From Hypsibius dujardini (lineage: Eukaryota; Tardigrada; Eutardigrada; Parachela; Hypsibiidae), in contig LRSR01009107.1 of assembly GCA_001579985.1 (NCBI GenBank), forward strand, positions 1-39,068: a DNA stretch of 39,068 bases, read 5' to 3'. A program made the translations under genes and the position numbers. The notes under the pieces were generated by a model, which saw nothing but the letters and a program-made list of their open reading frames with translations, did not search any database and was not told where the DNA came from. This document shows positions 1 through 7,846 of the stretch, piece by piece (position 1 is the stretch's first letter; every line of letters starts with the position of its first letter).

Positions 1-100
1 TGTCTGTCTGTCTGTCTGTCTGTCTGTCTGCCTGCCTGCCTGCCTGTCTGTATGTCTGCCTATCTGTCTGCCTGTCTCTCTGCCTATTCGGCCGTCTATC
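1..100. repeat. (TGTC)n microsatellite, degenerate
   Basis: Tandem TGTC units with CCTG, TATG and CTTG variants run from the left edge to about position 100. Apparent Cys/Leu/Ser/Val reading frames over this and the other TGTC tracts are products of the 4-bp period, not genes. Confidence 0.97.
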
Positions 101-176
101 TGCTTTTCTAAATGCCTGTGTCCATCTTTTCCCTTGTCCGCGGACTTGGTGCATGACGAACGAATACGAAACTAAC

Positions 177-467
177 CAGAATTTTCAGAAACTCCGCCTG
201 GATGGAAACACCGATTCCTCCAGCCGCCGGCAACATGATGGCAATGGGCAACAACCTCAAGGCCGCATAGAAGGTCGGCAAATCCTCCGCATCCAACACA
301 TCCACACTGCCGTGGGAATTCTCCCGCTCCAGAATTCGTTGGTGGTCCTCCGTCCATTGCGTGTCGTCCGCGTGGATATTCTGCTCCTCGAATATCGACC
401 CGCCCAGTGGGTTCTGCCCGAGCGTCCTAGTGAGGATCGCACCGCCCGGATCCTGGCCGCCTTCCAT
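177..467 (-). CDS. Possible first exon of an unidentified membrane protein (partial)
   Basis: A 97-codon minus-strand open frame starts at an ATG in good context (AAGATGG) and ends at a plausible donor (GTTAGT, forward 171-176) in phase 0. The predicted peptide has an acidic, polar N-terminal part of about 65 residues, then a hydrophobic stretch (FYAALRLLPIAIMLPAAGGI) that could be a first membrane segment just before the splice site. The rest would lie left of the window. I recognise no family. A 230-codon frame on the opposite strand (153-845) overlaps it and cannot be excluded, but it has no splice logic and no recognisable motif. The exon could also begin further upstream through an acceptor near 530. 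Confidence is low. Confidence 0.35.
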
Positions 468-1128
468 CTTCCTTTCTCTACCTCTATCCGCTCCGTCGTC
501 AAAGGAAAACCTTCCTCGCTGGCATCAAAACCTTCCAACAAAGTCAATTGGGCTGTTCACGAGATGGTCTGCCGTCCTCGTCTGATGATGATGAAGGCAT
601 CACGTGCCGAGCAATTCCGAGCGGGAAAAGGAACGTCCACCGGCAACGACCTCGCAGGATGGATGATGCCTGGGAAAGGAGATAATCGCAAGTCACAAAG
701 TGCGCTTCTCGACATCCCTAATCTAACTAAACTGCTGTTTTCGCATTCTAGCATTTCCGTTGGAAAGTTATCAGACAGATGTAGTGTTGGAGGTAATAAT
801 AGTGCACGCACATGTCATAAGTCGCTGGCAAAAGTGTCTCTCTGATAAACAGCCCGGGCGAAGAATAGTCCATGTCAGCTGGTGGTTGTGTGGTTTCACC
901 CCCCGATGACTGATAAATATTTTTGGCTTCTGTCTAATAAAGACGTTTTCAAAGTGGATCTGCTGGTTTTCGGGTCGAACTCAATGTATACAGAAGAGAC
1001 ACGACTCAGACAGCGACAGTGCGAATAGTTCGCGTCGTATTGACTTTAATTTGGAGCACCCAGCACGCGGTGGTGTCGTGTGACGTCACCGGAAGTGTGT
1101 CTGAACAAATAACCTCCGAATCAAGCGA
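468..1128. other. Non-coding stretch, no recognised feature
   Basis: No recognisable gene. A plus-strand AATAAA lies near 937 with no convincing upstream gene. A single TGACGTCA palindrome lies at about 1,081. Confidence 0.5.
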
Positions 1129-1345
1129 TCAAGCAATCAATCGAGCAATCAAGCAATCAATCAAGCAATCAAAGGCATCAATCAAGCGATCAATCAAGCA
1201 ATCAACGGCATCAATCAAACAATCAACGGCATCAATCAAGCAATCAACGGCATCAATCAAACAATCAACGGCATCAATCAAGCAATCAACGGCATCAATC
1301 AAGCGATCAATAAAGCGATTAAGCAATTAATCAATCAAGCGATCA
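1129..1345. repeat. Minisatellite, 21-bp unit (ATCAATCAAGCAATCAACGGC type)
   Basis: About six near-perfect 21-bp units (AACGGCATCAATCAAGCAATC and variants) are flanked by shorter CAATCAAG units. A 21-bp period keeps the frame open on both strands, so the apparent Ser/Lys/Gln-rich and Ile/Asp/Leu-rich peptides are repeat artefacts. Confidence 0.93.
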
Positions 1346-1613
1346 ACGGTAGAACATAGGAACAGCTGATCGATTTATACAGTCTCTTTGGTCGGCCCCC
1401 AAAAAAATTCCCGAGGATCAGAAGGAAAGTCTCCGGTCAGGGTTTTCGTAAAAGAGTCTCGAATTGAAAGCAAGAAAAAAAGGAAATATTTCCAGCACCT
1501 CTCTGTAGGACGGAAAGATGCAACAGACCGATTGCGGCGTTAAAGTAATTGAAAGCGACATTTTACGGTTGAAAGTTGGCTGCGCGCTTCGTCCACGTAG
1601 AGAGTGATCTTGG

Positions 1614-2847
1614 TCAGTGCTTGGCGTGAAGCTTGAAGTATTCCTTTGCGCCGTCCGGATCGGGGTTGATGGTCGCCATGCCCTCCTGCCAATTGACGGG
1701 ACAGACATCGCCGTACTCGCTGACATATTGCAGGGCAGTCAGCACGCGTTTCGTCTCGTCCACCGAGCGACCGACGCCCACATCGTTCATTACCGCGTGT
1801 TTCTGGATAAAGGGAAAGGCACAACAAATCACATTAACCCATCAAATCAATCAATCAACTCATCAAATCAATCAATCAACCCATCAAATCAATCAATCGA
1901 TCAACTCATCAAATCAATCAATCAATCGATCAATCAACCGATCAATCAACCGATCAATCGACCCAGGAAAGCCCTTACCAAGATTCCCTTCGGATCGACG
2001 ATGAAGAGTCCTCGAATGGCAAATCCAAGATCCTCATCGTACACGCCGTAATCCTTGGAGATCTGTCTTGTCGCATCCGACAGCAGCGGAATCTTCACAT
2101 TCCCCACACCACCCTTCTCCTGCGGGGTGTTGTACCAAGCCAGATGGGAATATTTCGAGTCCACCTGCAAAACGAAAAAACAAATCAATCAAAGGATAAT
2201 AGCAATGAAAATAAACGAAAAATTCACCAACCAAGAAACACATCAATCAATCAATCAACCTAAATGGATACCGAATAATTGAGTGGTTGCAGACTTTCCA
2301 ACCAATCAACAATCAGCCAACTAAATCAACACAAAAGTCCCGCACTAATCAATCAACAACACATCAATCAATCAACAACACATCAATCAACTGAAGCCTT
2401 AAGTGATAGATAATTGGTGGTGGCAAATTCAATCAATCAATCAAGCAACCGAAGCGTGCAAAAGTCAGGCGTCCATACCGAGACAGCAATGACATCAGTG
2501 TCGATGTCCCGAAACTCCGCCAGTCGGTCAGAGAAGGCGATGATCTCGGTAGGGCACACGTAGGTGAAGTCTTGTGGGTAGAAGACGATGATCAAATACC
2601 GACCCAGATAGGATTTCAGGCTGATTTCCTTGAAGACGCCATTGACGAGTGCGGGGACGTCCGTGAAATCTGGCGCCGGCTTGCCGATCTGCGCACGGGT
2701 GGTATAGATCGGCTGGTCTGAGGACTTACCCGAATGCGTGAGGGAGCGATCGTTGTTGTGGTTGTGGCTGGTGGAGGAAGACGCCGGTGCGGGGGAAGAA
2801 GATCGTTTTCGCTTGGCGGAAAATTTTCCGTTATCTTCGCGCGACAT
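1614..2847 (-). CDS. Typical 2-Cys peroxiredoxin (Prx1/2/4 class), 3 exons
   Basis: Thiol peroxidase that reduces H2O2 and organic peroxides with thioredoxin as donor. Exons on the minus strand are 2847-2479, 2164-1979 and 1802-1614, all joined in phase 0, giving 247 aa. Visible are the active-site PxxxTxxC motif (PQDFTYVC, peroxidatic Cys98), the IPLLSD and RGLFIVD motifs in exon 2, and VGRSVDET plus GDVCPVNW (resolving Cys219) in exon 3. GGVG and a C-terminal YF resemble the GGLG/YF pair of overoxidation-sensitive eukaryotic peroxiredoxins. About 45 extra N-terminal residues, Ser-rich with AKRKR, precede the usual start; there is no hydrophobic signal peptide, so a nuclear or cytosolic site fits better than the ER. 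Both introns carry CAATCAAT repeats. A tandem, diverged paralogue lies at 7,847-10,722 on the same strand. Confidence 0.97.
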
Positions 2848-3157
2848 TTCTCTCCGCGTTGGCTCCGATTTTCGGGGCGTGGAGCTTTGACTGTTAGACC
2901 CAAAAGAAGATAGGATGGCGATTTATAATGCAAATTCCGCGAAGGGAAAAATGAATGAAGCACGATCAAGAGTTTTTTTTGGAGTTCGAAAACAAAGTGC
3001 GTGTTTCACTGTATTCACGCGGTAATCTACCAATCAATGCAGTTGACTAGCTTGGAAATCCTTAACCGACAGGAACAAAACCGTTAACAAGCACGAACAG
3101 AATCCGTATCCAGAAAGACGCCAATCAATCAATCAGCTTATCAATTAATCAATCTAC

Positions 3158-3189
<32 letters not shown>

Positions 3190-3345
3190 TAACCAACCAA
3201 CCAATCAATCAATTAACCAATAAATCAATCAATCAATCGATGAAGAGAATGAAGAAAAACTTTAGGACCATTAACCGACATCTCGACCCTTAACTAACAA
3301 GAACAGAACCGTTAACAAATACGAACGGAATTCTTCCCCAGAAAA
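2848..3345. repeat. Duplicated peroxiredoxin upstream region (copy 1; copy 2 at 10,723-11,135)
   Basis: The 5' flank of the first peroxiredoxin gene (TATA box, poly-T stretch, CACGCGGTAATCTACC, and a CTTAACCGACAGGAACAAAA block) is repeated almost unchanged upstream of the second gene. The (AATC)n arrays inside it differ in length. Positions 3,121-3,240 are mostly CAATCAAT and CAACCAAC repeats. Confidence 0.9.
2922..2927 (-). promoter_or_regulatory. TATA box of the peroxiredoxin gene
   Basis: Minus-strand TATAAA lies 75 bp upstream of the start codon. The same box and surrounding sequence occur at 10,796-10,801 in front of the paralogue. Confidence 0.6.
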
Positions 3346-3605
3346 GCATCAATCAGTCAAACAATGTGCAGAAGAATTGTCAAACCTGATGAGAATAACA
3401 ACCGTCTGGTCTGGCGGGACATATCAGCTGTTAATTAGTGATATTAACAGGTAGATAACCTAATAATATAAATAATACATAATAGCAATTATGATAATGC
3501 AGTAATTGAAAAGGACGAACTACTAACAAGAACAAGGAAAAACTACATGCATGGTGATTATGTGATCCAAATATATAAATCTATCTATAAATCTCCCCGG
3601 CGCAA
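3346..3605. other. AT-rich intergenic stretch
   Basis: No gene or structured repeat recognised between the duplicated flank and the TGTC tract. Confidence 0.5.
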
Positions 3606-3607
3606 AC

Positions 3608-3625
3608 ATGTCTGACTGTCTGTCC

Positions 3626-3660
<35 letters not shown>

Positions 3661-3686
3661 AGTCTGTCTGTCTGTCTGTCTGTCTG
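3608..3686. repeat. (TGTC)n microsatellite
   Basis: About 19 TGTC units, with one AGTC interruption near 3,660. Confidence 0.97.
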
Positions 3687-3699
3687 CCGTTTTGCTAGT

Positions 3700-4277
3700 T
3701 AGTTACTACTTAGAAATGTTCATCTGAATGATTATTTATACCGGCACAAGAAATGATCGAACAGTCTCTGCTCTCTTTCCAAGCAGTGTCAATCTTGCAA
3801 CTTCTCCCGAAACCGCGTTTGACCTGAAGGATCCCATAGCAGTTTTGACGTAGGTAAACGTGCGCGCGTGCAGACGCATTGTGAGTGGCTTCTCTCTTGT
3901 CGTAGGGCGAAGAAGATAGAACGGCTACTGGACGACCTGGAAACTCGACGAAGCACCGAAGGCGAGCACGGACAGGAGGATCGGCGAAAGGGAAATCCAA
4001 GGAAACAATGTCAGTTTTCGGCGGTTAAGGGGAACCGGAAATCAGCGACCTCAAAGCCGAAAGAGGGCGTTATTCGGAAAAAGATCATCATCACTAAGGG
4101 AGCGATCCGAATGTCTGGACAAGGCATCTTCCGACTCTTGAGCGGTCGGTCGTCTTACGCTGGTTTTAACGACCCGTTTGCTTTATAGTGATCATCTGTT
4201 GCGTTGGACTCATGAGTACATGGGACTCAGAGTACCAAACGAACTAGCACGGTAGCAATATGAGGAGAAGTGTGTAT
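3700..4277. other. Intergenic stretch with an unsupported orphan reading frame
   Basis: A plus-strand frame at 3,868-4,188 (106 codons, Lys/Arg-rich) and an overlapping minus-strand frame at 3,710-4,000 are open. Neither has a recognisable motif, splice sites or a promoter. I would not call a gene here without transcript data. Confidence 0.4.
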
Positions 4278-4688
4278 TTCGGCTCACCCTCCACTTGGTC
4301 TATAAATCGGCTCACTCATGGGTTTCTCTTTGATGGCAGGTGCTTGATTGTTTGATTTTCTATAGTATGCTCTAGTAATGCTATACAGTAGCAAGAGCAT
4401 TTCTGAAAATCAAACAATCAAGCAGCTGCCATCAAAGAGAAAGCCAAGTGGAGGGCGAGCCGATTTATGGACCAAATAGAGGGCGAGCCGATTTATGGGC
4501 CAAAAAGAGGGTGAGCCGATTTATGGACCAAAAAGAGGGCGAGCCGATTTATGGGCCAAAAAGAGGGCGAGCCGATTTATGGACCAAATAGAGGGCGAGC
4601 CGATTTTTGGACCAAATAGAGGGCGAGCCGATTTATGGACCAAATAGAGGACGAGCCGATTTATGGACCAAATAGAGGGTGAGCCGAA
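4278..4688. mobile_element. Inverted-repeat element, family D copy 1 (MITE-like)
   Basis: The ends are exact inverted repeats: TTCGGCTCACCCTC at 4,278-4,291 and GAGGGTGAGCCGAA at 4,675-4,688. The arms continue inward (TTTGATGGCAGGTGCTTGATTG against CAATCAAGCAGCTGCCATCAAAG) around an unpaired centre near 4,360-4,410. No coding capacity is visible. A second copy lies at 23,514-23,703. Confidence 0.88.
4449..4686. repeat. Tandem array of about 28-bp units derived from the family D end
   Basis: About eight units of the form GAGGGCGAGCCGATTTATGG + ACCAAATA make up the right arm of the element. The unit equals the terminal sequence of the inverted repeat, so the array looks like tandem amplification of the transposon tip. 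The family D copy near 23.6 kb has only one such unit. Confidence 0.9.
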
Positions 4689-4884
4689 TTTGAACAACAT
4701 TGCTGTGCACCGAGAGAAAGAGCTCAGTACAGCGGTAGACTGGATAGAAAAGTCTCGGCGGAATGGGGCAAGGAAAGTTAAATGGATAGCGAACGAATGG
4801 AACATGTGTGAGCCGAGCAACCGGCTCGATTTGTTCTCTCCGTTCGCCGTTGTAAAAGAGAACCAACAGAACGGAAAGCACACG

Positions 4885-4994
4885 ACCAATTGGTGCTGCT
4901 GCTTTTTAGATCCACCCGTATATTATGACTGCAGTGAAGCACAGTGTGTACAGTCATAATATACGGGTGGATCTAAAACGCAACACCAATTGGT
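4885..4994. repeat. 110-bp near-perfect hairpin
   Basis: ACCAATTGGTGCTGCTGC.. and ..GCAACACCAATTGGT form the ends, and TAGATCCACCCGTATATTAT pairs with ATAATATACGGGTGGATCTA around a loop of about 20 nt. It looks like a small palindromic element. No second copy was seen in the window. Confidence 0.85.
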
Positions 4995-5132
4995 CACGAC
5001 AGCACAGTACATTGTGAAAGTAAAAAGGGATTCTTATTAAAAATTCCATTGCAACTTTAGCTCATTTTGCCATTTCATTCCCTTCACGGATGGTGCATAA
5101 CCAGCAGGAATTTCTGATCTCCTTGCGGTGAG

Positions 5133-6726
5133 ATGGTGAGTAACTGCCTGACCTGATATTACTGTACCAAGCCAACGCTCGCACTGTGTTGAAGCAGGAA
5201 GAGAAAATTTCTCAGTTGACTTCTCGCTTGTGTACTCACGTGGCAAAAACTTTACGCTAACCGAGTTAAGCCATTTCACTCGGATTGTGGAGAAAGCTCT
5301 GCATGAAACGAGTTTCATGGCTTAGTTCGATTAGCGCAAGGTTTTGGCCATGTGTGTGTATCTCTGCACAGATTCGCTTCATCCTCATCCAAAATCGTGC
5401 CGGCAAGACGCGCCTAGCCAAGTGGTACATGCACTTTGACGACGATGAGAAGCAGAAGCTGATTGAAGAGGTGCACGCGCTGGTGACGGTGCGGGATGCG
5501 AAGCACACCAACTTTGTTGAGGTACAGTACAGCTTGGTTACAATGCTTGGCGGTCCGAGTTCGAGCCGCTTTGTGCTATCCGCTAGTGTGGCTCTTACTG
5601 CGACCGGCAAATAATAAGGCCAATCGAGGTGAAATGCACTTTGGTCACCATACTTGGCGGTCCGAGTTCGAGCCGCTTTGTGTTATCCGCTAGTGTGGCT
5701 CTTACTGCGACCGGCAAGTATTATGGCCAGCCGTGTATTTTTTTCCTCCCTTTTTCGTTGCCGCAGAGGATGAAGCTATCGATCTCTTTCTGGACTGTCT
5801 TTTCAGTTCCGCAGTTTCAAAATCATCTACCGCCGGTATGCGGGCCTGTACTTTTGCATCTGCGTGGATATCGGCGACAACAACCTCGCCTACCTGGAGG
5901 CCATCCACAATTTCGTGGAGGTGCTCAATGAATATTTCCACAACGTTTGTGAGCTGGATTTGGTATTCAACTTTTATAAGGTTCGTCAAGAGGCCGATTG
6001 CCGAATAATATTACTAATAATAATAATAATAAATCTATCTAATGTAATAATGTAATGATCTAATATAATAATGTAATGTAATAATGTAATGTAACGTTAT
6101 GTAACGTTATGTAGTAATGTAATAATGCAATGTAATGTAACGTAATGTAATAACCTAATGTAATGATGTAATAACCTCATGTAATGATGTAATAATGTAA
6201 TGTAATGTAATGTTATGTAATGATGTAATAATGTAATGTAATGTAATGTTATAACCTAATGTAATGATGTAATAATGTAATGTAATGATATAATGTAACA
6301 ATGCAATGTAATGATCTAATGTAATTATGTAATGTAATGTTGTAATGATGTAATGGTGTTGTCTGTAATGAACTGTTAACTATATATATATGATCTGTTA
6401 ATATATGTTGATTTGATTCAACGTGAATAGTCTATTCAATCGATCAATCGACGAAGAACTGGCCAATATGTTGCACTGTCTGTCGATATTCTGATTGAGT
6501 TCCTTTGAATGGCCTTTTATAATCAGTGTAGAGCTGAGCAGGCAGTTACAATAGTTCGGCCTCTCTGCGTCCCACACTTCCACTGCAAATTTGAGGTGTT
6601 AGTTATCTTTGGTTGCTTGTACAGGTGTATTCGGTGGTGGATGAAATGTTCCTGGCAGGCGAAATTCGGGAAACGTCTCAGAATCGCGTGCTGAAGCAGC
6701 TGCTGATGCTGAGCGCCCTGGAATGA
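5133..6726 (+). CDS. AP2S1: AP-2 complex subunit sigma, 4 exons
   Basis: Small (sigma2) chain of the AP-2 clathrin adaptor, a longin-fold subunit that helps the core bind dileucine sorting signals during endocytosis at the plasma membrane. Exons are 5133-5135 (ATG only), 5372-5521, 5807-5980 and 6625-6726, giving 142 aa, the same length as the vertebrate protein. Exon 2 begins [20 protein letters not shown]; exon 3 carries [16 protein letters not shown] and [20 protein letters not shown]; exon 4 carries [16 protein letters not shown] and ends LSALE. The start was chosen because ATG sits directly before a consensus donor (GTGAGT) and exon 2 opens with the second residue of the family. Intron 1 contains a family B palindromic element, intron 2 a tandem duplication, and intron 3 a TAATG repeat. 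The exon 3 donor is the weak GTTCGT. Confidence 0.97.
5230..5360. mobile_element. Palindromic element family B, copy 1 (in AP2S1 intron 1)
   Basis: CACGTGGCAAAAACTTTACG.. at the left pairs with ..GCGCAAGGTTTTGGCCATGTG at the right, with GAGTTAAGCCATT / CATGGCTTAGTTC inside. It ends about 11 bp before the exon 2 acceptor. Other copies are at 11,933, 20,345, 20,475 and 34,021. Confidence 0.85.
5530..5727. repeat. Tandem duplication, about 112 bp x2, in AP2S1 intron 2
   Basis: GGCGGTCCGAGTTCGAGCCG followed by CTTTGTG[C/T]TATCCGCTAG and GTGGCTCTTACTGCGACCGG occurs twice head to tail, with few differences. The TCCGAGTTCGAGCC core also occurs at the end of family E elements. Confidence 0.9.
6015..6360. 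repeat. TAATG pentanucleotide-rich repeat (AP2S1 intron 3)
   Basis: Irregular runs of TAATG, TAATAATG and TGATG fill most of the 644-bp intron 3. Confidence 0.93.
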
Positions 6727-7250
6727 TCCAATCCTCTTCTCTAGCAGCGCCATCTGTCGTCTGTGCCACATTTCCCATTTTTAGGGTCCAACAAATTTCC
6801 CACGGATACCTGATTTTTCTAAAATTGTGTCCTTCTATTTCACCAAAAATTTGCTTATCGTAAAGAGAGTTTTTTTAACCGATTTTCACGTCTAATTTTT
6901 TTTTAATCGTAACGTCTGTTTTATGTGTTATTTATTTATTTATTGCAAGATAGCCCGATAACCGGCTAGCGACTGAGTACTGCCCCGTACCTGCCCTGGA
7001 CGTGAGTGTGGATCGCACGTTTGGGATTTCCCTGTGAAGGATGAAGCAACCACCGGAAGAAGCAAAAGTGAATTTTTCTTTGAATTCCAAAATTCCTTTT
7101 TTTCGATCTTCATGGGAAGTCATGTTTTGTTCGTGATCCGCTGATGTGCGTCTTCCTCGACCGGGAGAGCCGCTCGCCAAATTATATCCCCTTTCCCTTT
7201 TTTTGCCTCGGTCGGCGACTGCTTTTCGGAAGCAATTGAGGTGGGAAGTG
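6727..7250. other. AP2S1 3' flank, no gene recognised
   Basis: AT-rich sequence with TTTATTTATTTATT near 6,930. No conserved coding signal was recognised on either strand. Confidence 0.5.
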
Positions 7251-7254
7251 CTAA

Positions 7255-7543
7255 GTCCCACTGAACCGGTTGAACAGCGAGTCCCACTGAACCGATTGAA
7301 CAGCAAATCCCACTGAACCGGTTGAACCGGTTGAACAGCGAGTCCAACTGAACCGGTTGAACAGTGAGTCCCACTGAACCGGTTGAACAGTGAGTCCCAC
7401 TGAACCGGTTGAACAGCAAGTCCCACTGAACCGGTTGAACAGCGAGTCCCACTGAACCGATTGAACAGCAAGTCCAACTGAACCGGTTGAACAGCGAGTC
7501 CCACTGAACCGGTTGAACAGCGAGTCCCACTGAACCGGTTGAA
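7255..7543. repeat. Minisatellite, 26-bp unit
   Basis: About eleven units of CCCACTGAACCGGTTGAACA + GCGAGT, with G/A and T/C variants. One unit at about 7,318-7,336 has a partial duplication. CCGGTT / AACCGG gives each unit a small palindrome. Confidence 0.95.
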
Positions 7544-7566
7544 TTTTGGGTGGCAGACTTTAGGCC

Positions 7567-7803
7567 AAAAAGGGTGGTCCGAGTTCGAGCCGAATTAAGT
7601 CACCGCGAGCACGCGCTCTTAACGACAGCTGACCATGCAGCTTTAACTCGATTGATCGATTGATTGAACTTGTTTATTGTGGCGGAATTTAAAGCAACTT
7701 GCTCAATCTTATTTTTCCGTTAGGTCGAGCATCAAATCAAAGACTCAGGAGAAAGCAATGAGAAGTTCTAGGCACGAGTGGCTCAAACTCAGACCACCCT
7801 GTC
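7567..7803. mobile_element. Inverted-repeat element family E, copy 1
   Basis: AGGGTGGTCCGAGTTCGAGCC at the left is matched by GGCTCAAACTCAGACCACCCT at the right. The centre has GATTGATCGATTGATTG. A related copy lies at 28,386-28,672. Confidence 0.75.
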
Positions 7804-7846
7804 CCAGGAACATTTTTAATCCCGACATCAAATATCCAAATCCCTT

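Noticed and set aside
153-845. 230-codon plus-strand frame
   Set aside because: No recognisable domain, splice pattern or promoter. It overlaps a better-supported minus-strand exon. Kept only as an alternative reading.
3868-4188. Lys/Arg-rich 106-codon plus-strand frame
   Set aside because: No motif or splice context, and an overlapping frame of similar length is open on the other strand.
5546-5690. tRNA-like B box (GAGTTCGAGCC) suggesting a tRNA-derived SINE
   Set aside because: No A box, acceptor stem or anticodon arm. The motif belongs to the family E inverted repeat and a tandem duplication.
6932-7530. Minus-strand frames of 136 and 190 codons with repeated AVQPVQ
   Set aside because: They are translations of the 26-bp minisatellite plus its flank, with the same repeat open in more than one frame.
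7255-7543. CRISPR-like array
   Set aside because: Units are directly contiguous with no unique spacers, in an intron-rich animal genome. It is a minisatellite; the same holds for 4,449-4,686 and 34,456-34,598.
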